In this document: one piece after another, positions 1 to 6,887 of the stretch
How positions within the stretch are numbered: position 1 is the stretch's first letter
Layout: every line of letters starts with the position of its first letter
Assembly (NCBI GenBank): GCA_947478935.1
Contig: CANJXV010000023.1
Coordinates: 1 to 17,253 of the forward strand
Direction: 5' to 3'
Source: Comamonadaceae bacterium
GTDB taxonomy: Bacteria; Pseudomonadota; Gammaproteobacteria; Burkholderiales; Burkholderiaceae_C
DNA length: 17,253 nucleotides
Made by a program: the position numbers and the translations under genes
The notes under the pieces: model-generated
What the model saw: the letters and a program-made list of their open reading frames with translations, nothing else
The model's database searches: none
What the model was told of the DNA's origin: nothing

Positions 1-81
1 AAGCGCGGCGAGGGAGGCCGATGCAATTCCCTTGCCCAGGGAAGACACCACACCGCCGGTGACGAAGACAAATTTGGTCAT
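1..81 (-). CDS. pyrG: CTP synthase, N-terminal fragment (runs off the left edge)
   Basis: Only the first 27 codons are in the window. The reverse strand reads MTKFVFVTGGVVSSLGKGIA and continues SASLAAL. This is the hallmark start of CTP synthase, whose N-terminal synthetase domain opens with a GGVVSSLGKG P-loop-like ATP-binding stretch. The enzyme makes CTP from UTP, ATP and glutamine in the cytoplasm; the glutaminase domain would lie outside the window. The ATG is at 81-79 (reverse strand). Upstream is a perfect -10 hexamer and a small inverted repeat, listed separately. The gene is divergent from coaBC. The identification is firm for such a short piece because the motif is nearly invariant in the family. 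Confidence 0.93.
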   Translation of the reverse strand, partial: MTKFVFVTGGVVSSLGKGIASASLAAL

Positions 82-90
82 GTCAGAGTG

Positions 91-106
91 CGAACCCAGG
101 GGTTCG
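91..106 (-). repeat. Inverted repeat in the predicted pyrG 5' leader
   Basis: CGAACCC (91-97) and GGGTTCG (100-106) are perfect 7-bp arms separated by two bases. The element lies between the predicted pyrG transcription start and its ATG, 10 bases upstream of the start codon. It could be an operator. As RNA it can only form a shortened stem because the loop is too small for full pairing. No function is established. Confidence 0.5.
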
Positions 107-124
107 GGTAGCTGGTAAGGCGCG

Positions 125-154
125 ATTATAGGTGTCTGCTACATTGCGCTTTAA
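125..154 (-). promoter_or_regulatory. Probable sigma-70 promoter for pyrG
   Basis: On the reverse strand a perfect TATAAT lies at 130-125. A weak -35 candidate, TTAAAG, sits at 154-149 with an 18-base spacer. Transcription would start near position 118, giving a leader of about 37 bases before the pyrG ATG at 81. The -10 is seen directly; the -35 matches only three of six consensus bases. Confidence 0.55.
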
Positions 155-198
155 GGCTGTTGTCGCTAGGGCGGCGGCGCATAACGGGGCGAAAGCGC

Positions 199-1422
199 AT
201 GGATTTGAACGGTAAACACATTGTTTTGGGCTTGACTGGCGGCGTTGCCTGTTACAAGGCGGCGTATTTATGCCGCCTGCTGGTCAAAGAGGGGGCAGAG
301 GTGCAGGTCGTCATGACCGAGGCGGCTGCCCAATTCATCACGCCAGTGACCATGCAGGCCCTGAGTAACCGCACCGTATATGTATCCCAGTGGGATGCGC
401 GCGAGCCTAATAATATGGCGCATATCAACCTCAGTCGTGAGGCCGACGCGATTCTGGTGGCGCCTGCCAGTGCTGATTTCATGGCCAAGCTTTTGCATGG
501 CCGCGCCGACGATTTGCTCAGCCTAATGTGCCTGGCGCGCCCGGTGGAGCGTGTGGCTTTACTGCTGGCCCCGGCCATGAACCGCGAAATGTGGGCACAC
601 CCGGCCACGCAGCGCAACGTGACGCAACTGCGTGCCGATGGCGCACAAGTGTTGGGGGTGGGTGAGGGTGACCAGGCGTGCGGCGAAACCGGTGACGGTC
701 GCATGCTGGAGCCCGAGGAGTTGCTGCAAGACCTGATCGCGCACTTTCAGCCTCAAGTTCTGACCGGGCGGCGCGTCCTGATTTCGGCCGGCCCCACGTT
801 TGAAGCCATCGATCCGGTGCGCGGCATCACCAATTTGTCTAGCGGGAAAATGGGTTTTGCGTTGGCCCGCGCGGCGCGGGACGCGGGTGCGCAAGTTACC
901 CTGGTCGCCGGGCCTGTTAACTTGGGCGGTCCGCGCGGTGTGCGGCGCATCAACGTGCGCTCCGCCCTGGACATGGACGCGGCCTGCCGCGCGCAGGCGG
1001 ATCAGGCTGATGTGTTTATCGCTACCGCCGCCGTTGCCGATTGGCGACCGGCCAGCGCGAAAACGCAAAAAATAAAAAAACATGGCGGCGGCCAGTTGCC
1101 CAGCCTTTCTTTTGTGGAAAACCCGGACATCTTGGCCGCCATCGCCGCGTCCGAACGTGCCCGTAGCGGCGCGCTGTATTGCGTGGGCTTTGCCGCCGAA
1201 AGCCAGGATTTAGAAGCCCAGGCGACGGCCAAGCGCTTGCGTAAAGGGGTGCCCTTGCTGGTGGGCAATATCGGGCCGGCCACTTTCGGTCAGGACGACA
1301 ATGCTTTGCTTTTGATAGATGCCCAGGGCACGCTGGAAATGCCGCGCAATTCCAAGCAGGCGCTGGCGCGCATGCTGGTGGCCGAGATTGCTAAGCGCTT
1401 GCCCGTGCCTGGCGTCGCTTGA
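199..1422 (+). CDS. coaBC: Bifunctional phosphopantothenoylcysteine decarboxylase / phosphopantothenate-cysteine ligase (CoaBC, Dfp)
   Basis: CoaBC carries out two consecutive steps of coenzyme A synthesis. The C-terminal CoaB domain joins 4'-phosphopantothenate to cysteine using CTP, and the N-terminal CoaC flavoprotein domain decarboxylates the product. From the ATG at 199 the protein is 407 residues, close to the E. coli 406. CoaC features are visible: the GLTGGVACYK FMN-binding start, the catalytic histidine in AHINLS (H75), PAMN (N128) and ACGETGDGRMLEP with the redox cysteine C161. CoaB features are ISAGPTFEAIDPVR, NLSSGKMGF, AAVADWRP and the lysines of KIKK (291-294). An in-frame TTG start at 160 would add 13 basic residues with no family counterpart, so 199 is preferred. 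dut lies 40 bases downstream on the same strand, which suggests co-transcription. The use of CTP fits thematically with divergent pyrG, but that link is only contextual. Confidence 0.97.
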   Translation: MDLNGKHIVLGLTGGVACYKAAYLCRLLVKEGAEVQVVMTEAAAQFITPVTMQALSNRTVYVSQWDAREPNNMAHINLSREADAILVAPASADFMAKLLHGRADDLLSLMCLARPVERVALLLAPAMNREMWAHPATQRNVTQLRADGAQVLGVGEGDQACGETGDGRMLEPEELLQDLIAHFQPQVLTGRRVLISAGPTFEAIDPVRGITNLSSGKMGFALARAARDAGAQVTLVAGPVNLGGPRGVRRINVRSALDMDAACRAQADQADVFIATAAVADWRPASAKTQKIKKHGGGQLPSLSFVENPDILAAIAASERARSGALYCVGFAAESQDLEAQATAKRLRKGVPLLVGNIGPATFGQDDNALLLIDAQGTLEMPRNSKQALARMLVAEIAKRLPVPGVA

Positions 1423-1462
1423 TTCGTACAGCGCTAACTTTTCGCTTTTTCACTTTTTTCCT

Positions 1463-1909
1463 ATGCATATCGACGTCAAAATTCTCGACTCTCGACTGTC
1501 CAACCAGTTGCCCGCTTACGCCACGCCGGGTAGCGCTGGGCTGGACTTGCGCGCCTGCCTGGATGAGCCGCTGACGCTGCAGCCCAATGCCTGGCAGCTG
1601 GTGCCCACTGGCTTGGCCATGTACCTGAAGGACCCAGCCTATGCGGCGCTGATCTTGCCGCGCTCTGGGCTGGGTCACAAGCACGGGATCGTTCTTGGTA
1701 ACCTGGTGGGCTTGATCGACAGCGATTACCAGGGCCAGCTCATGGTCAGTGCCTGGAACCGCAGCACCGTGCCATTTGTTATCGAGCCTATGGAGCGCAT
1801 TGCCCAGCTGGTCATCGTGCCGGTGGTGCAGGCGCAATTCAATATCGTGGAGGCGTTTCCGCAATCCGAGCGCGGAGAGGGCGGCTATGGCTCGACGGGC
1901 AAAAAATAG
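1463..1909 (+). CDS. dut: Deoxyuridine 5'-triphosphate nucleotidohydrolase (dUTPase)
   Basis: dUTPase cleaves dUTP to dUMP and pyrophosphate. This keeps uracil out of DNA and supplies the thymidylate precursor. The protein is 148 residues, typical of the homotrimeric family. All five conserved motifs are present in order: PGSAGLDLRA (motif 1), PRSGLGHKHGI (motif 2, with the catalytic-site serine), GLIDSDYQGQ (motif 3, with the aspartate and tyrosine of the uracil pocket), ERIAQLVI (motif 4) and the C-terminal glycine-rich RGEGGYGSTGKK (motif 5), which closes over the nucleotide. The ATG at 1463 gives the standard N-terminus MHIDVKILD; 48 extra upstream in-frame codons overlap coaBC and are not homologous-looking. 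No clear ribosome binding site precedes it. It lies 40 bases after coaBC, a coaBC-dut order common in proteobacteria. Confidence 0.97.
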   Translation: MHIDVKILDSRLSNQLPAYATPGSAGLDLRACLDEPLTLQPNAWQLVPTGLAMYLKDPAYAALILPRSGLGHKHGIVLGNLVGLIDSDYQGQLMVSAWNRSTVPFVIEPMERIAQLVIVPVVQAQFNIVEAFPQSERGEGGYGSTGKK

Positions 1910-1999
1910 GGTTGCCCAAACAAGGCTGGAATGTAGACGGCGGTCAGATTGCTCACGCGTAGGGGGCACGCCAAGCTGCGAGTGCGCGGACCTTGCTTA

Positions 2000-2020
2000 A
2001 GCCTATGGTCTAGATAGGCT
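2000..2020. terminator. Possible weak hairpin between convergent dut and the FKBP gene
   Basis: AGCCTAT (2000-2006) and ATAGGCT (2014-2020) are perfect 7-bp arms with a 7-base loop in the 166-base convergent gap between dut and the FKBP gene. There is no T-tract on either side, so it is not a canonical intrinsic terminator. The rest of the gap shows no ORF or RNA gene that I can recognise. Confidence 0.25.
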
Positions 2021-2075
2021 GGCATGCGGCTTCGCTGCGAGCGCGTAGTGCTTGACTTACAAGCATTCGCCCCAC

Positions 2076-2609
2076 TTAGTGCAAGGTATGTTGCCCAGAT
2101 ATCGAGTCAGCTAGCGCCTCAATGCGAAAAAAACCGGTGCCGGTGGAGCCGCGCTGGCTTTCTTCCTCTGTAGCCTTGCGTACGGACTCGACCCGCATGC
2201 GCAAGCGTATCGCAATGCCCGCCAGCGGGTGGTTGGCATCCAAGACTACGTGTTCAGGATAAATATCGGTAACGGTGTACAGCGCCTCACGTGGGGCTTC
2301 GGGGTGGCAACCCTCGGGCAAAGCTGAGCCCTCGATTGTGAGCCCGATTTCCAGTTCTGCCGGGAACAAATGCCTAGGCTCCAGACACAGCAGCTGCTCA
2401 TTAAAGTCGCCAAAGGCCTGTTCCGGCTCGATTTGCAAGTGCACCGTGGCTCCGGCTTCGTGGCCTTGCAGCGCTGCTTCGATGGCGGGAAGCAAATCTT
2501 TGCCGCCGACCAGAAACTCGACTGGCTCGTCTAAAACGTCTAAATCCTCTCCCAGGGTATCGCTTAATACCCAGGTAAGCGCGACGACGCAGTGTGGTGT
2601 GATTTCCAT
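2076..2609 (-). CDS. SlyD-like FKBP-type peptidyl-prolyl cis-trans isomerase
   Basis: This is a 177-residue FKBP protein of the SlyD type, a cytoplasmic prolyl isomerase and folding helper. The FKBP fold is split in the SlyD manner. The N-terminal strand is followed by DEPVEFLVGGKDLLPAIEAAL and the IEPEQAFGDFNE segment. An insert-in-flap (IF) chaperone-type domain follows, including LFPAELEIG, with VTDIYPEHVVLDANHPLAG nearer the end. The chain then returns to the FKBP strand IRLRMRVESVRKATEEE. Unlike E. coli SlyD (196 residues), the C-terminus lacks the His/Cys-rich nickel-binding tail and ends shortly after the FKBP strand, so a metallochaperone role is not supported. The ATG is at 2609. It is divergent from the uL16 hydroxylase gene with only 49 bases between start codons. 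Assignment to the family is strong; the specific client is unknown. Confidence 0.88.
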   Translation of the reverse strand: MEITPHCVVALTWVLSDTLGEDLDVLDEPVEFLVGGKDLLPAIEAALQGHEAGATVHLQIEPEQAFGDFNEQLLCLEPRHLFPAELEIGLTIEGSALPEGCHPEAPREALYTVTDIYPEHVVLDANHPLAGIAIRLRMRVESVRKATEEESQRGSTGTGFFRIEALADSISGQHTLH

Positions 2610-2658
2610 CGGACAATTGTCGCAGTTTCTATTTGCCTCGTTTCACCAAGGACCCCTT

Positions 2659-3795
2659 ATGCAAGTTGATCAGCCCCTACCGCTTTTAGGCGGCCTGTCA
2701 CCGGCACAGTTTATGAAGCGCTTTTGGCATAAAAAGCCATTGCTCATCCGCCAAGCGATACCCGGTATGCAGCCCTTGCTAGCGCGCAGTGAGCTGCTGG
2801 ATCTGGCGGCGCGTGACGATGTGCAGTCCCGCCTGGTGATCCAGCAAGCGGCAGCAGCCAAACAGCCTTGGCGCTTGCGCCACGGCCCTTTCGCCCGTCG
2901 CGGTTTGCCGCCTTTTAAGCAGCCGGGTTGGACGCTTTTGGTCCAAAGCGTGGACTTGCTCGATGCGCGTGTGCAGGCCTTGCGCGAGCAGTTCCGCTTT
3001 GTGCCGGACGCGCGCTTGGACGACGTCATGATCAGTTACGCCAGCGATGGCGCAGGCGTGGGGCCGCACTTCGATAGCTACGACGTGTTTTTATTGCAGG
3101 CCCAGGGTCGTCGGCGCTGGCGCATAGGACGTCAGAAAGACTTAACACTCCAAGAAGGCATGCCTTTGAAAATCCTGGCTGATTTCCAGCCTGAGCAGGA
3201 ATTTTTGCTTGAGGCCGGGGACATGCTTTATCTGCCGCCCCGATATGCCCATGACGGCGTGGCGCAGGGGGAATGCATGACCTACTCCATAGGATTTCGT
3301 GCGCCCGACCAGGTGGAGTTGGCGCAGTCGCTATTGCAGGGTATGGCGGAACAACTCGCCGATGCGTTGCCATGCAAGCGCTACCGCGATCCCGGCCAGG
3401 TAGCGGCCGCACAACCTGCGCGCATTCCCGCCGAGCTCCAAGCGTTTGCACAAGAGGCCCTGCACAAGGCTTTGCGCGACCCGCAATTGTTGGCGCGCAC
3501 TTTGGGCGAGCATCTGAGCGAGCCGGCAGCGGCGGTCTGGTTCGAGCCACAGTCAAGCGCTTTCGGCCTACGACATGGCGTGTGCTTGGATCGGGGCACC
3601 CGTATGCTCTATGACGCGCAGCATGTGTTCATTAATGGCGAAAGTTTTCGGGCCTCGGGACGAGACGCGAAACTGGTACGCCAACTGGCCGACCAGCATT
3701 TTTTGGACGCCCGGCAGTGCGACCGTCTTAGTCCGGGGGCGGCGGACTTGCTGGGACAATGGCTAGGTTGCGGCTGGCTGCAAGCGCTTAAATAA
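2659..3795 (+). CDS. roxA: Ribosomal protein uL16 3-hydroxylase, RoxA/YcfD-type JmjC oxygenase
   Basis: This is a 2-oxoglutarate/Fe(II)-dependent oxygenase of the JmjC-fold cupin family. In E. coli (YcfD, 373 residues) the family hydroxylates an arginine of ribosomal protein uL16. Here the protein is 378 residues. It begins with the characteristic PLLGGLSPAQFMKRFWHKKPLLIRQA segment (split by the cupin core further on). The iron facial triad is visible as HFD (H137, D139) and a distal histidine in PPRYAHDG (H198). The dimerisation and winged-helix regions follow to the C-terminus. The ATG at 2659 is preceded by AAGGA at 2648-2652, a reasonable ribosome binding site. The in-frame sequence upstream is antisense to the FKBP gene and is not part of the protein. 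The substrate is inferred from the family. Confidence 0.93.
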   Translation: MQVDQPLPLLGGLSPAQFMKRFWHKKPLLIRQAIPGMQPLLARSELLDLAARDDVQSRLVIQQAAAAKQPWRLRHGPFARRGLPPFKQPGWTLLVQSVDLLDARVQALREQFRFVPDARLDDVMISYASDGAGVGPHFDSYDVFLLQAQGRRRWRIGRQKDLTLQEGMPLKILADFQPEQEFLLEAGDMLYLPPRYAHDGVAQGECMTYSIGFRAPDQVELAQSLLQGMAEQLADALPCKRYRDPGQVAAAQPARIPAELQAFAQEALHKALRDPQLLARTLGEHLSEPAAAVWFEPQSSAFGLRHGVCLDRGTRMLYDAQHVFINGESFRASGRDAKLVRQLADQHFLDARQCDRLSPGAADLLGQWLGCGWLQALK

Positions 3796-3893
3796 GTCAA
3801 GAAAGTATGCTTTTCTCACTAAACAGTCGACAAAAACAGCACTTTCGTGGTGCGCCCCCAATGGCGTAAAGGGTTTACCCGAATCTGATCTTG

Positions 3894-3899
3894 TATAAT
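3894..3899 (+). promoter_or_regulatory. Consensus -10 element of the lipoprotein gene promoter
   Basis: A perfect TATAAT at 3894-3899 lies in the 211-base gap after roxA. No good -35 is found at 17 bases; the sequence there is GGGTTT. A small GTAAA/TTTAC inverted repeat (3866-3878) overlaps the -35 position and might be an operator or chance. Transcription would begin near 3906, leaving a leader of about 100 bases before the lipoprotein ATG at 4007. Confidence 0.55.
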
Positions 3900-3925
3900 T
3901 ATGGGCTCTGGCGAAAAGAGATCGG

Positions 3926-3988
3926 ATGCTTTTTGTCGGGGTTCGGGTAGTCCGCTTCCTGAGCAATTTCCGGAAATTGTTTCGTTAA
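3926..3988 (+). other. Possible 20-codon upstream ORF in the lipoprotein leader
   Basis: ATG at 3926 opens a 20-codon frame beginning MLFVGVRVVRF and ending with TAA at 3986-3988, 18 bases before the lipoprotein ATG. A purine-rich AAAAGAGA lies 6-13 bases upstream. The peptide would be basic and hydrophobic. It spans the 16-bp palindrome at 3964-3979. It might be a leader peptide, or it may be chance. No homologue is known to me. Confidence 0.2.
3964..3979. repeat. 16-bp perfect palindrome in the lipoprotein 5' leader
   Basis: CAATTTCCGGAAATTG reads identically on both strands. It lies 27 bases before the lipoprotein ATG and about 60 bases after the predicted transcription start. As RNA it can form a six-pair stem with a CCGG loop. 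It may be an operator or a leader hairpin. Confidence 0.5.
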
Positions 3989-4006
3989 CTCAATTACATT
4001 TACATC

Positions 4007-4174
4007 ATGAACAAATCACTCGTTTTGGCCGCCGTTATCGCTGCAGCTGCTTTGGCCGCTTGCGGTAAAAAAGAAGAAGCTGCTCCTGCTGCTGCGCCAG
4101 CACCTGCTGCTGCACCCGCTGCAGACGCATCTGCTGCTCCTGCTGCTGCTCCGGCGTCGGAAGCTTCCAAGTAA
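4007..4174 (+). CDS. Small Ala/Pro-rich lipoprotein, function unknown
   Basis: The gene encodes 55 residues. A signal sequence MNKSLVLAAVIAAAALAAC has the lipobox LAAC, with the lipidated cysteine at position 19. After the cysteine comes GKKEE, then a low-complexity tail of Ala, Pro, Ser and a few Glu/Asp residues that looks extended and unstructured. The lipoprotein would be anchored in the inner or outer membrane; the residue after the cysteine is glycine, so there is no aspartate +2 retention signal. Codon use differs from the neighbours: alanine is coded mostly by GCT, not GCC/GCG, which may indicate high expression or simple-repeat origin. It has its own consensus -10, a long leader, no obvious Shine-Dalgarno, and a very strong terminator directly after it, so it is probably an abundant monocistronic transcript. 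It lacks the KGPLY motif of LptM. Confidence 0.82.
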   Translation: MNKSLVLAAVIAAAALAACGKKEEAAPAAAPAPAAAPAADASAAPAAAPASEASK

Positions 4175-4185
4175 TTTTTTGCTTG

Positions 4186-4223
4186 GACGAAAAAAAACCA
4201 CCGAAAGGTGGTTTTTTTTCGTC
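4186..4223. terminator. Bidirectional intrinsic terminator, perfect 17-bp stem
   Basis: GACG, eight A and CCACC (4186-4202) pair perfectly with GGTGG, eight T and CGTC (4207-4223) around a GAAA tetraloop. Read on either strand it is a GC hairpin followed by eight T. It therefore can end both the lipoprotein transcript (plus) and the bamC operon (minus), whose stop codon is 41 bases away. Confidence 0.95.
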
Positions 4224-4263
4224 TACTGTTTCGTTTTGGCCGCGATACCGGTCACACGCCGCC

Positions 4264-5355
4264 TTATTTCAGATCGTTTGCCAGCACCTTCAAAATAGCG
4301 CGTCCCGCATCCGTGTTATCCGGCTGCCCTTTGCTGTCGATTACTTTAACCGTGCTCTGCGCTCCCGCTGACTTGACTTCAATCTGGTACTTCAGCGCAG
4401 TATCTTTGGAATCGCTACCCCACTTGAAATTCATGATTTTTTTCATGATCCCGCTATCAGCATCTGGCGCTTTGTAGGCGTAACGCACAAAATACAGCCC
4501 TTTGCCGCGATCGCGGTCCTCGACGGTGAAGCCGGAACGATCCAAGGTCAGGCCAACGCGGCGCCAGGCGCGGTCGAATTCTTCGCTCAACTGCACATAA
4601 GAATCGGCTGATCCCGCATTCATGACGACTGCTGCAGCTTTGGCAGTGTCAGGTGCCGCTGCTGCGGTGGCTTGGGCCGTAGTCAAGCCCAGCTTACGCA
4701 TCAACAGGCCCAGGTACTCGGCTTCGGTTTCGGGGTCCGTGGGCCCGGACTGCCAGACCGTGTTGTTGGAGCGCTCGGTGGTATAGACCTCCACCATGCT
4801 GCGGTAACTAATGAAAATTTCAGTATCGCCATTGGCGTTGCGTTCCAAGCGCGCACGGAATTTGCGGCGCTCAGGGCTGGAGTACAGGTTGTCAAAAACT
4901 TTGGATAGCGCGCTGCGGATGAAATCCTGTGGAATACGCGCCTTGTTGTCCACCCATTCGGTCTCCATGATGCCCACATCGGACAGTTCGGAGGCCAGGG
5001 GCAGGCCGTTTTCCTGCCAAAAATCTTTCATTGGGCCCCACAAGGCCTCTGGCGAGCGCTTAACTACCAGCCAGCGCTGATTGCCGTTGCGCTCCATGCG
5101 GATGTCGCCCAGCGCCAAAGGCGCCATCATGGCCGCGACATTTGATACGCCACCTGTTTGGGACCCCGAGGCCGATACTGCACCGTTAACCACGGCGTAC
5201 CGTGTTTCCTTGCTCAGTTGCGTTAAGTCTGGGGGAACTTCCAGTTTTGTCGACCTGCTGGCGGACTTGTAGTCCACTTTGCTGCCTTCCAAAATGGAGC
5301 AGCCGCCTAGGCTGAGGGCAGCAATAACTAGCGCGAGGGGAAAGATGGATTTCAC
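4264..5355 (-). CDS. bamC: Outer membrane protein assembly factor BamC (NlpB), lipoprotein
   Basis: BamC is the lipoprotein of the BAM complex that folds beta-barrel proteins into the outer membrane. The 363-residue protein starts with a lipoprotein signal, lipobox LGGC (C19). Next is the conserved unstructured region KVDYKSASRSTKLEVPPDLT, which wraps around BamD in E. coli. Two helix-grip domains follow, roughly residues 90-210 (RWLVVKRSPEALWGPMKDFW and following) and 250-360 (YVQLSEEFDRAWRRVGLTL and following). They are joined by an Ala-rich linker. The start is GTG at 5355-5353; AAAGG seven bases upstream supports it. It lies 22 bases after dapA, the dapA-bamC order seen widely in proteobacteria, and ends at the bidirectional terminator. 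Confidence 0.95.
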   Translation of the reverse strand: MKSIFPLALVIAALSLGGCSILEGSKVDYKSASRSTKLEVPPDLTQLSKETRYAVVNGAVSASGSQTGGVSNVAAMMAPLALGDIRMERNGNQRWLVVKRSPEALWGPMKDFWQENGLPLASELSDVGIMETEWVDNKARIPQDFIRSALSKVFDNLYSSPERRKFRARLERNANGDTEIFISYRSMVEVYTTERSNNTVWQSGPTDPETEAEYLGLLMRKLGLTTAQATAAAAPDTAKAAAVVMNAGSADSYVQLSEEFDRAWRRVGLTLDRSGFTVEDRDRGKGLYFVRYAYKAPDADSGIMKKIMNFKWGSDSKDTALKYQIEVKSAGAQSTVKVIDSKGQPDNTDAGRAILKVLANDLK

Positions 5356-5377
5356 AAAAAACCTTTATTAGCAGAAA

Positions 5378-6271
5378 TCAAATGAGGCCAGTGGATTGGA
5401 GTAAATTTTCCAAAGCCGGGCGTAGCGGTTCGCTCAGCGCGGTCAGTGGCAAACGGATGGCTGGGCTGCACAAGCCCATGCGCGCTGCGGCCCATTTGAC
5501 CGGGATGGGGTTGGCCTCTACAAACAATCCTTTATGTAGTGGCAGTAGGCGGTTTTGAATATCCATAGCCGCGCGCGGATTACCGGCCAGGGCTGCAACA
5601 CACAATTCGTGCATCAGGCGCGGTGCGATATTTGCGGTAACACTGACATTGCCGTGGCCGCCACATAGCATTAAGGCGACGGCGGTGGGGTCGTCGCCGG
5701 AGTAAATCGCAAAACCTTCGGGTGCTTCTTTGATCAGCCACTGCGCTCGCTCAATATTGCCGGTGGCTTCTTTGATGCCCACGATGCCCGGTACTTGGGC
5801 CAAGCGCAACACAGTGTCGTGCGCCATGTCGGCGACGGTGCGTCCAGGTACGTTGTAGAGCACCATGGGTAGGTCAACCGCCCTGGCGATGGCGCTGAAG
5901 TGCTGGAACAAACCTTCTTGCGTTGGCCGGTTGTAATAGGGTACCACCTGCAACTGGCAATTGGCACCGACCGATTTGGCAAACTCAGCCAGCTCGATGG
6001 CCTCTTTGGTGGAGTTGGCGCCGCATCCGGCCATGATGGGAACGCGGCCCGCCGCTTGCTGCACCGATACGCGGATGATTTCGCAATGTTCTTCGACGGC
6101 GACGGTGGGCGACTCACCGGTGGTGCCGACAACGCAAATGCAGTCGGTTCCTTCCTGAATATGCCAGTCGATCAGCCTTCGCAGTGCTGCATAGTCCACA
6201 CTACCATCGTCCAGCATGGGGGTAATCAAGGCAACGACGCTGCCGCGGATCTGTGAAAAATTCGATGGCAT
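5378..6271 (-). CDS. dapA: 4-hydroxy-tetrahydrodipicolinate synthase
   Basis: DapA condenses pyruvate with aspartate semialdehyde, the first committed step to diaminopimelate and lysine and so to peptidoglycan. The 297-residue TIM-barrel protein shows every key element. These are GTTGES (T50 of the proton relay), PYYNRP (Y113), LYNVPGRT (Y139 and the substrate-binding R144) and IKEATGN with the Schiff-base lysine K167. Each lies six residues later than its E. coli counterpart. The ATG at 6271 has a modest AAAGAAG upstream. The gene follows the methyltransferase gene by 46 bases and precedes bamC by 22 bases. It may therefore be read both from its own promoter and from the upstream MFS-SDR-methyltransferase transcript; no convincing internal promoter was seen. 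Confidence 0.97.
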   Translation of the reverse strand: MPSNFSQIRGSVVALITPMLDDGSVDYAALRRLIDWHIQEGTDCICVVGTTGESPTVAVEEHCEIIRVSVQQAAGRVPIMAGCGANSTKEAIELAEFAKSVGANCQLQVVPYYNRPTQEGLFQHFSAIARAVDLPMVLYNVPGRTVADMAHDTVLRLAQVPGIVGIKEATGNIERAQWLIKEAPEGFAIYSGDDPTAVALMLCGGHGNVSVTANIAPRLMHELCVAALAGNPRAAMDIQNRLLPLHKGLFVEANPIPVKWAAARMGLCSPAIRLPLTALSEPLRPALENLLQSTGLI

Positions 6272-6317
6272 TGAAAGCTTCTTTAATGGGCCGCAAACGC
6301 GGCATGGTGGAATCGCT

Positions 6318-6887
6318 TCATTTTAGCGGTGCAGGCGACACCGCAAATTCCAATGCGCCGCAGCGCTTTGCCGCAATTCGCTGCAGCATGCGCGATGGTT
6401 CTGGCGCCAGCCCGCACTCGTAGGCCACGATTTGCAAGGCTTGGCCGCGGTCTAACAATTCGCCGGGCTGCAATAAAAAGTCGGGGTTGCGCGGCCTGCC
6501 CCACTGTTCCTGGCCGGACGCAAAGGTTTCATAAAGCAGCACTGCGCCGGGCGCCAGACTGGCCAGTAGGTCGGACCACAAGGGACGCCACAAGTAGTTA
6601 AAAACTATCACTGCATCAAAAAGTCGGGGGCCTTGACCGTCTTGCAAGGGCCAGGGTTGGTTTTCCAGGTCGGCCTGTATTAATTCATTGTGCGGCGCTA
6701 GCGCCTGCGCTGCGCTGATATCGAAATCGATCCCGGTGACCCGGTGGCCCAGGGTATGCAAGAAGTGCAAATGACGTCCACTGCCGCAGGCCACATCGAG
6801 CACTCGCGATTGCGGCGTCAGCAAGTGCGCCCAACGTACCAGCCAGGGCGAGGGCGCCGCCAGAGGTCCGTCATGGTGTGGATTCAT
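6318..6887 (-). CDS. Class I SAM-dependent methyltransferase, substrate unknown
   Basis: From the ATG at 6887 the protein has 189 residues and a Rossmann-type methyltransferase core. Motif I is VLDVACGSGRHLHFL. The acidic end of strand 2 is VTGIDFD, the strand-3 acidic loop is IQADLENQPWPL, and motif IV is FDAVIVFNYLWRPL. A further motif is LLYETFASGQEQWGRPRNPDFLL. The overall pattern resembles small TehB-like or general class I methyltransferases, but the substrate cannot be read from sequence. The start overlaps the stop of the SDR gene by ATGA (6884-6887), so translation is probably coupled. The 51 extra in-frame upstream codons lie inside the SDR gene in another frame and are unlikely to be coding. 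Confidence 0.85.
   Translation of the reverse strand: MNPHHDGPLAAPSPWLVRWAHLLTPQSRVLDVACGSGRHLHFLHTLGHRVTGIDFDISAAQALAPHNELIQADLENQPWPLQDGQGPRLFDAVIVFNYLWRPLWSDLLASLAPGAVLLYETFASGQEQWGRPRNPDFLLQPGELLDRGQALQIVAYECGLAPEPSRMLQRIAAKRCGALEFAVSPAPLK

Noticed and set aside
160..198. In-frame TTG extension of coaBC adding 13 residues
   Set aside because: ATG at 199 gives a protein of the family length with H75 in register with E. coli; the added residues are basic and not family-like.
1067..1081. A-rich run (six A, T, seven A) in coaBC, a possible slippage site
   Set aside because: It encodes the conserved KIKK lysines and the main frame continues intact to the normal end, so no frameshift is needed.
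2275..2658. In-frame upstream extension of the roxA reading frame across the FKBP gene
   Set aside because: It is antisense to the FKBP gene; the ATG at 2659 with AAGGA upstream starts the recognisable protein.
3938..3950. 13-base GGGGTTCGGGTAG shared with positions 99-111
   Set aside because: About two exact 13-base matches are expected by chance among all pairs in a window this size, and the contexts differ.
4060..4160. GCT/GCA-rich tract as a tandem repeat or CRISPR-like element
   Set aside because: It is the Ala/Pro-coding tail of the small lipoprotein; there are no regular spacers or repeat units.
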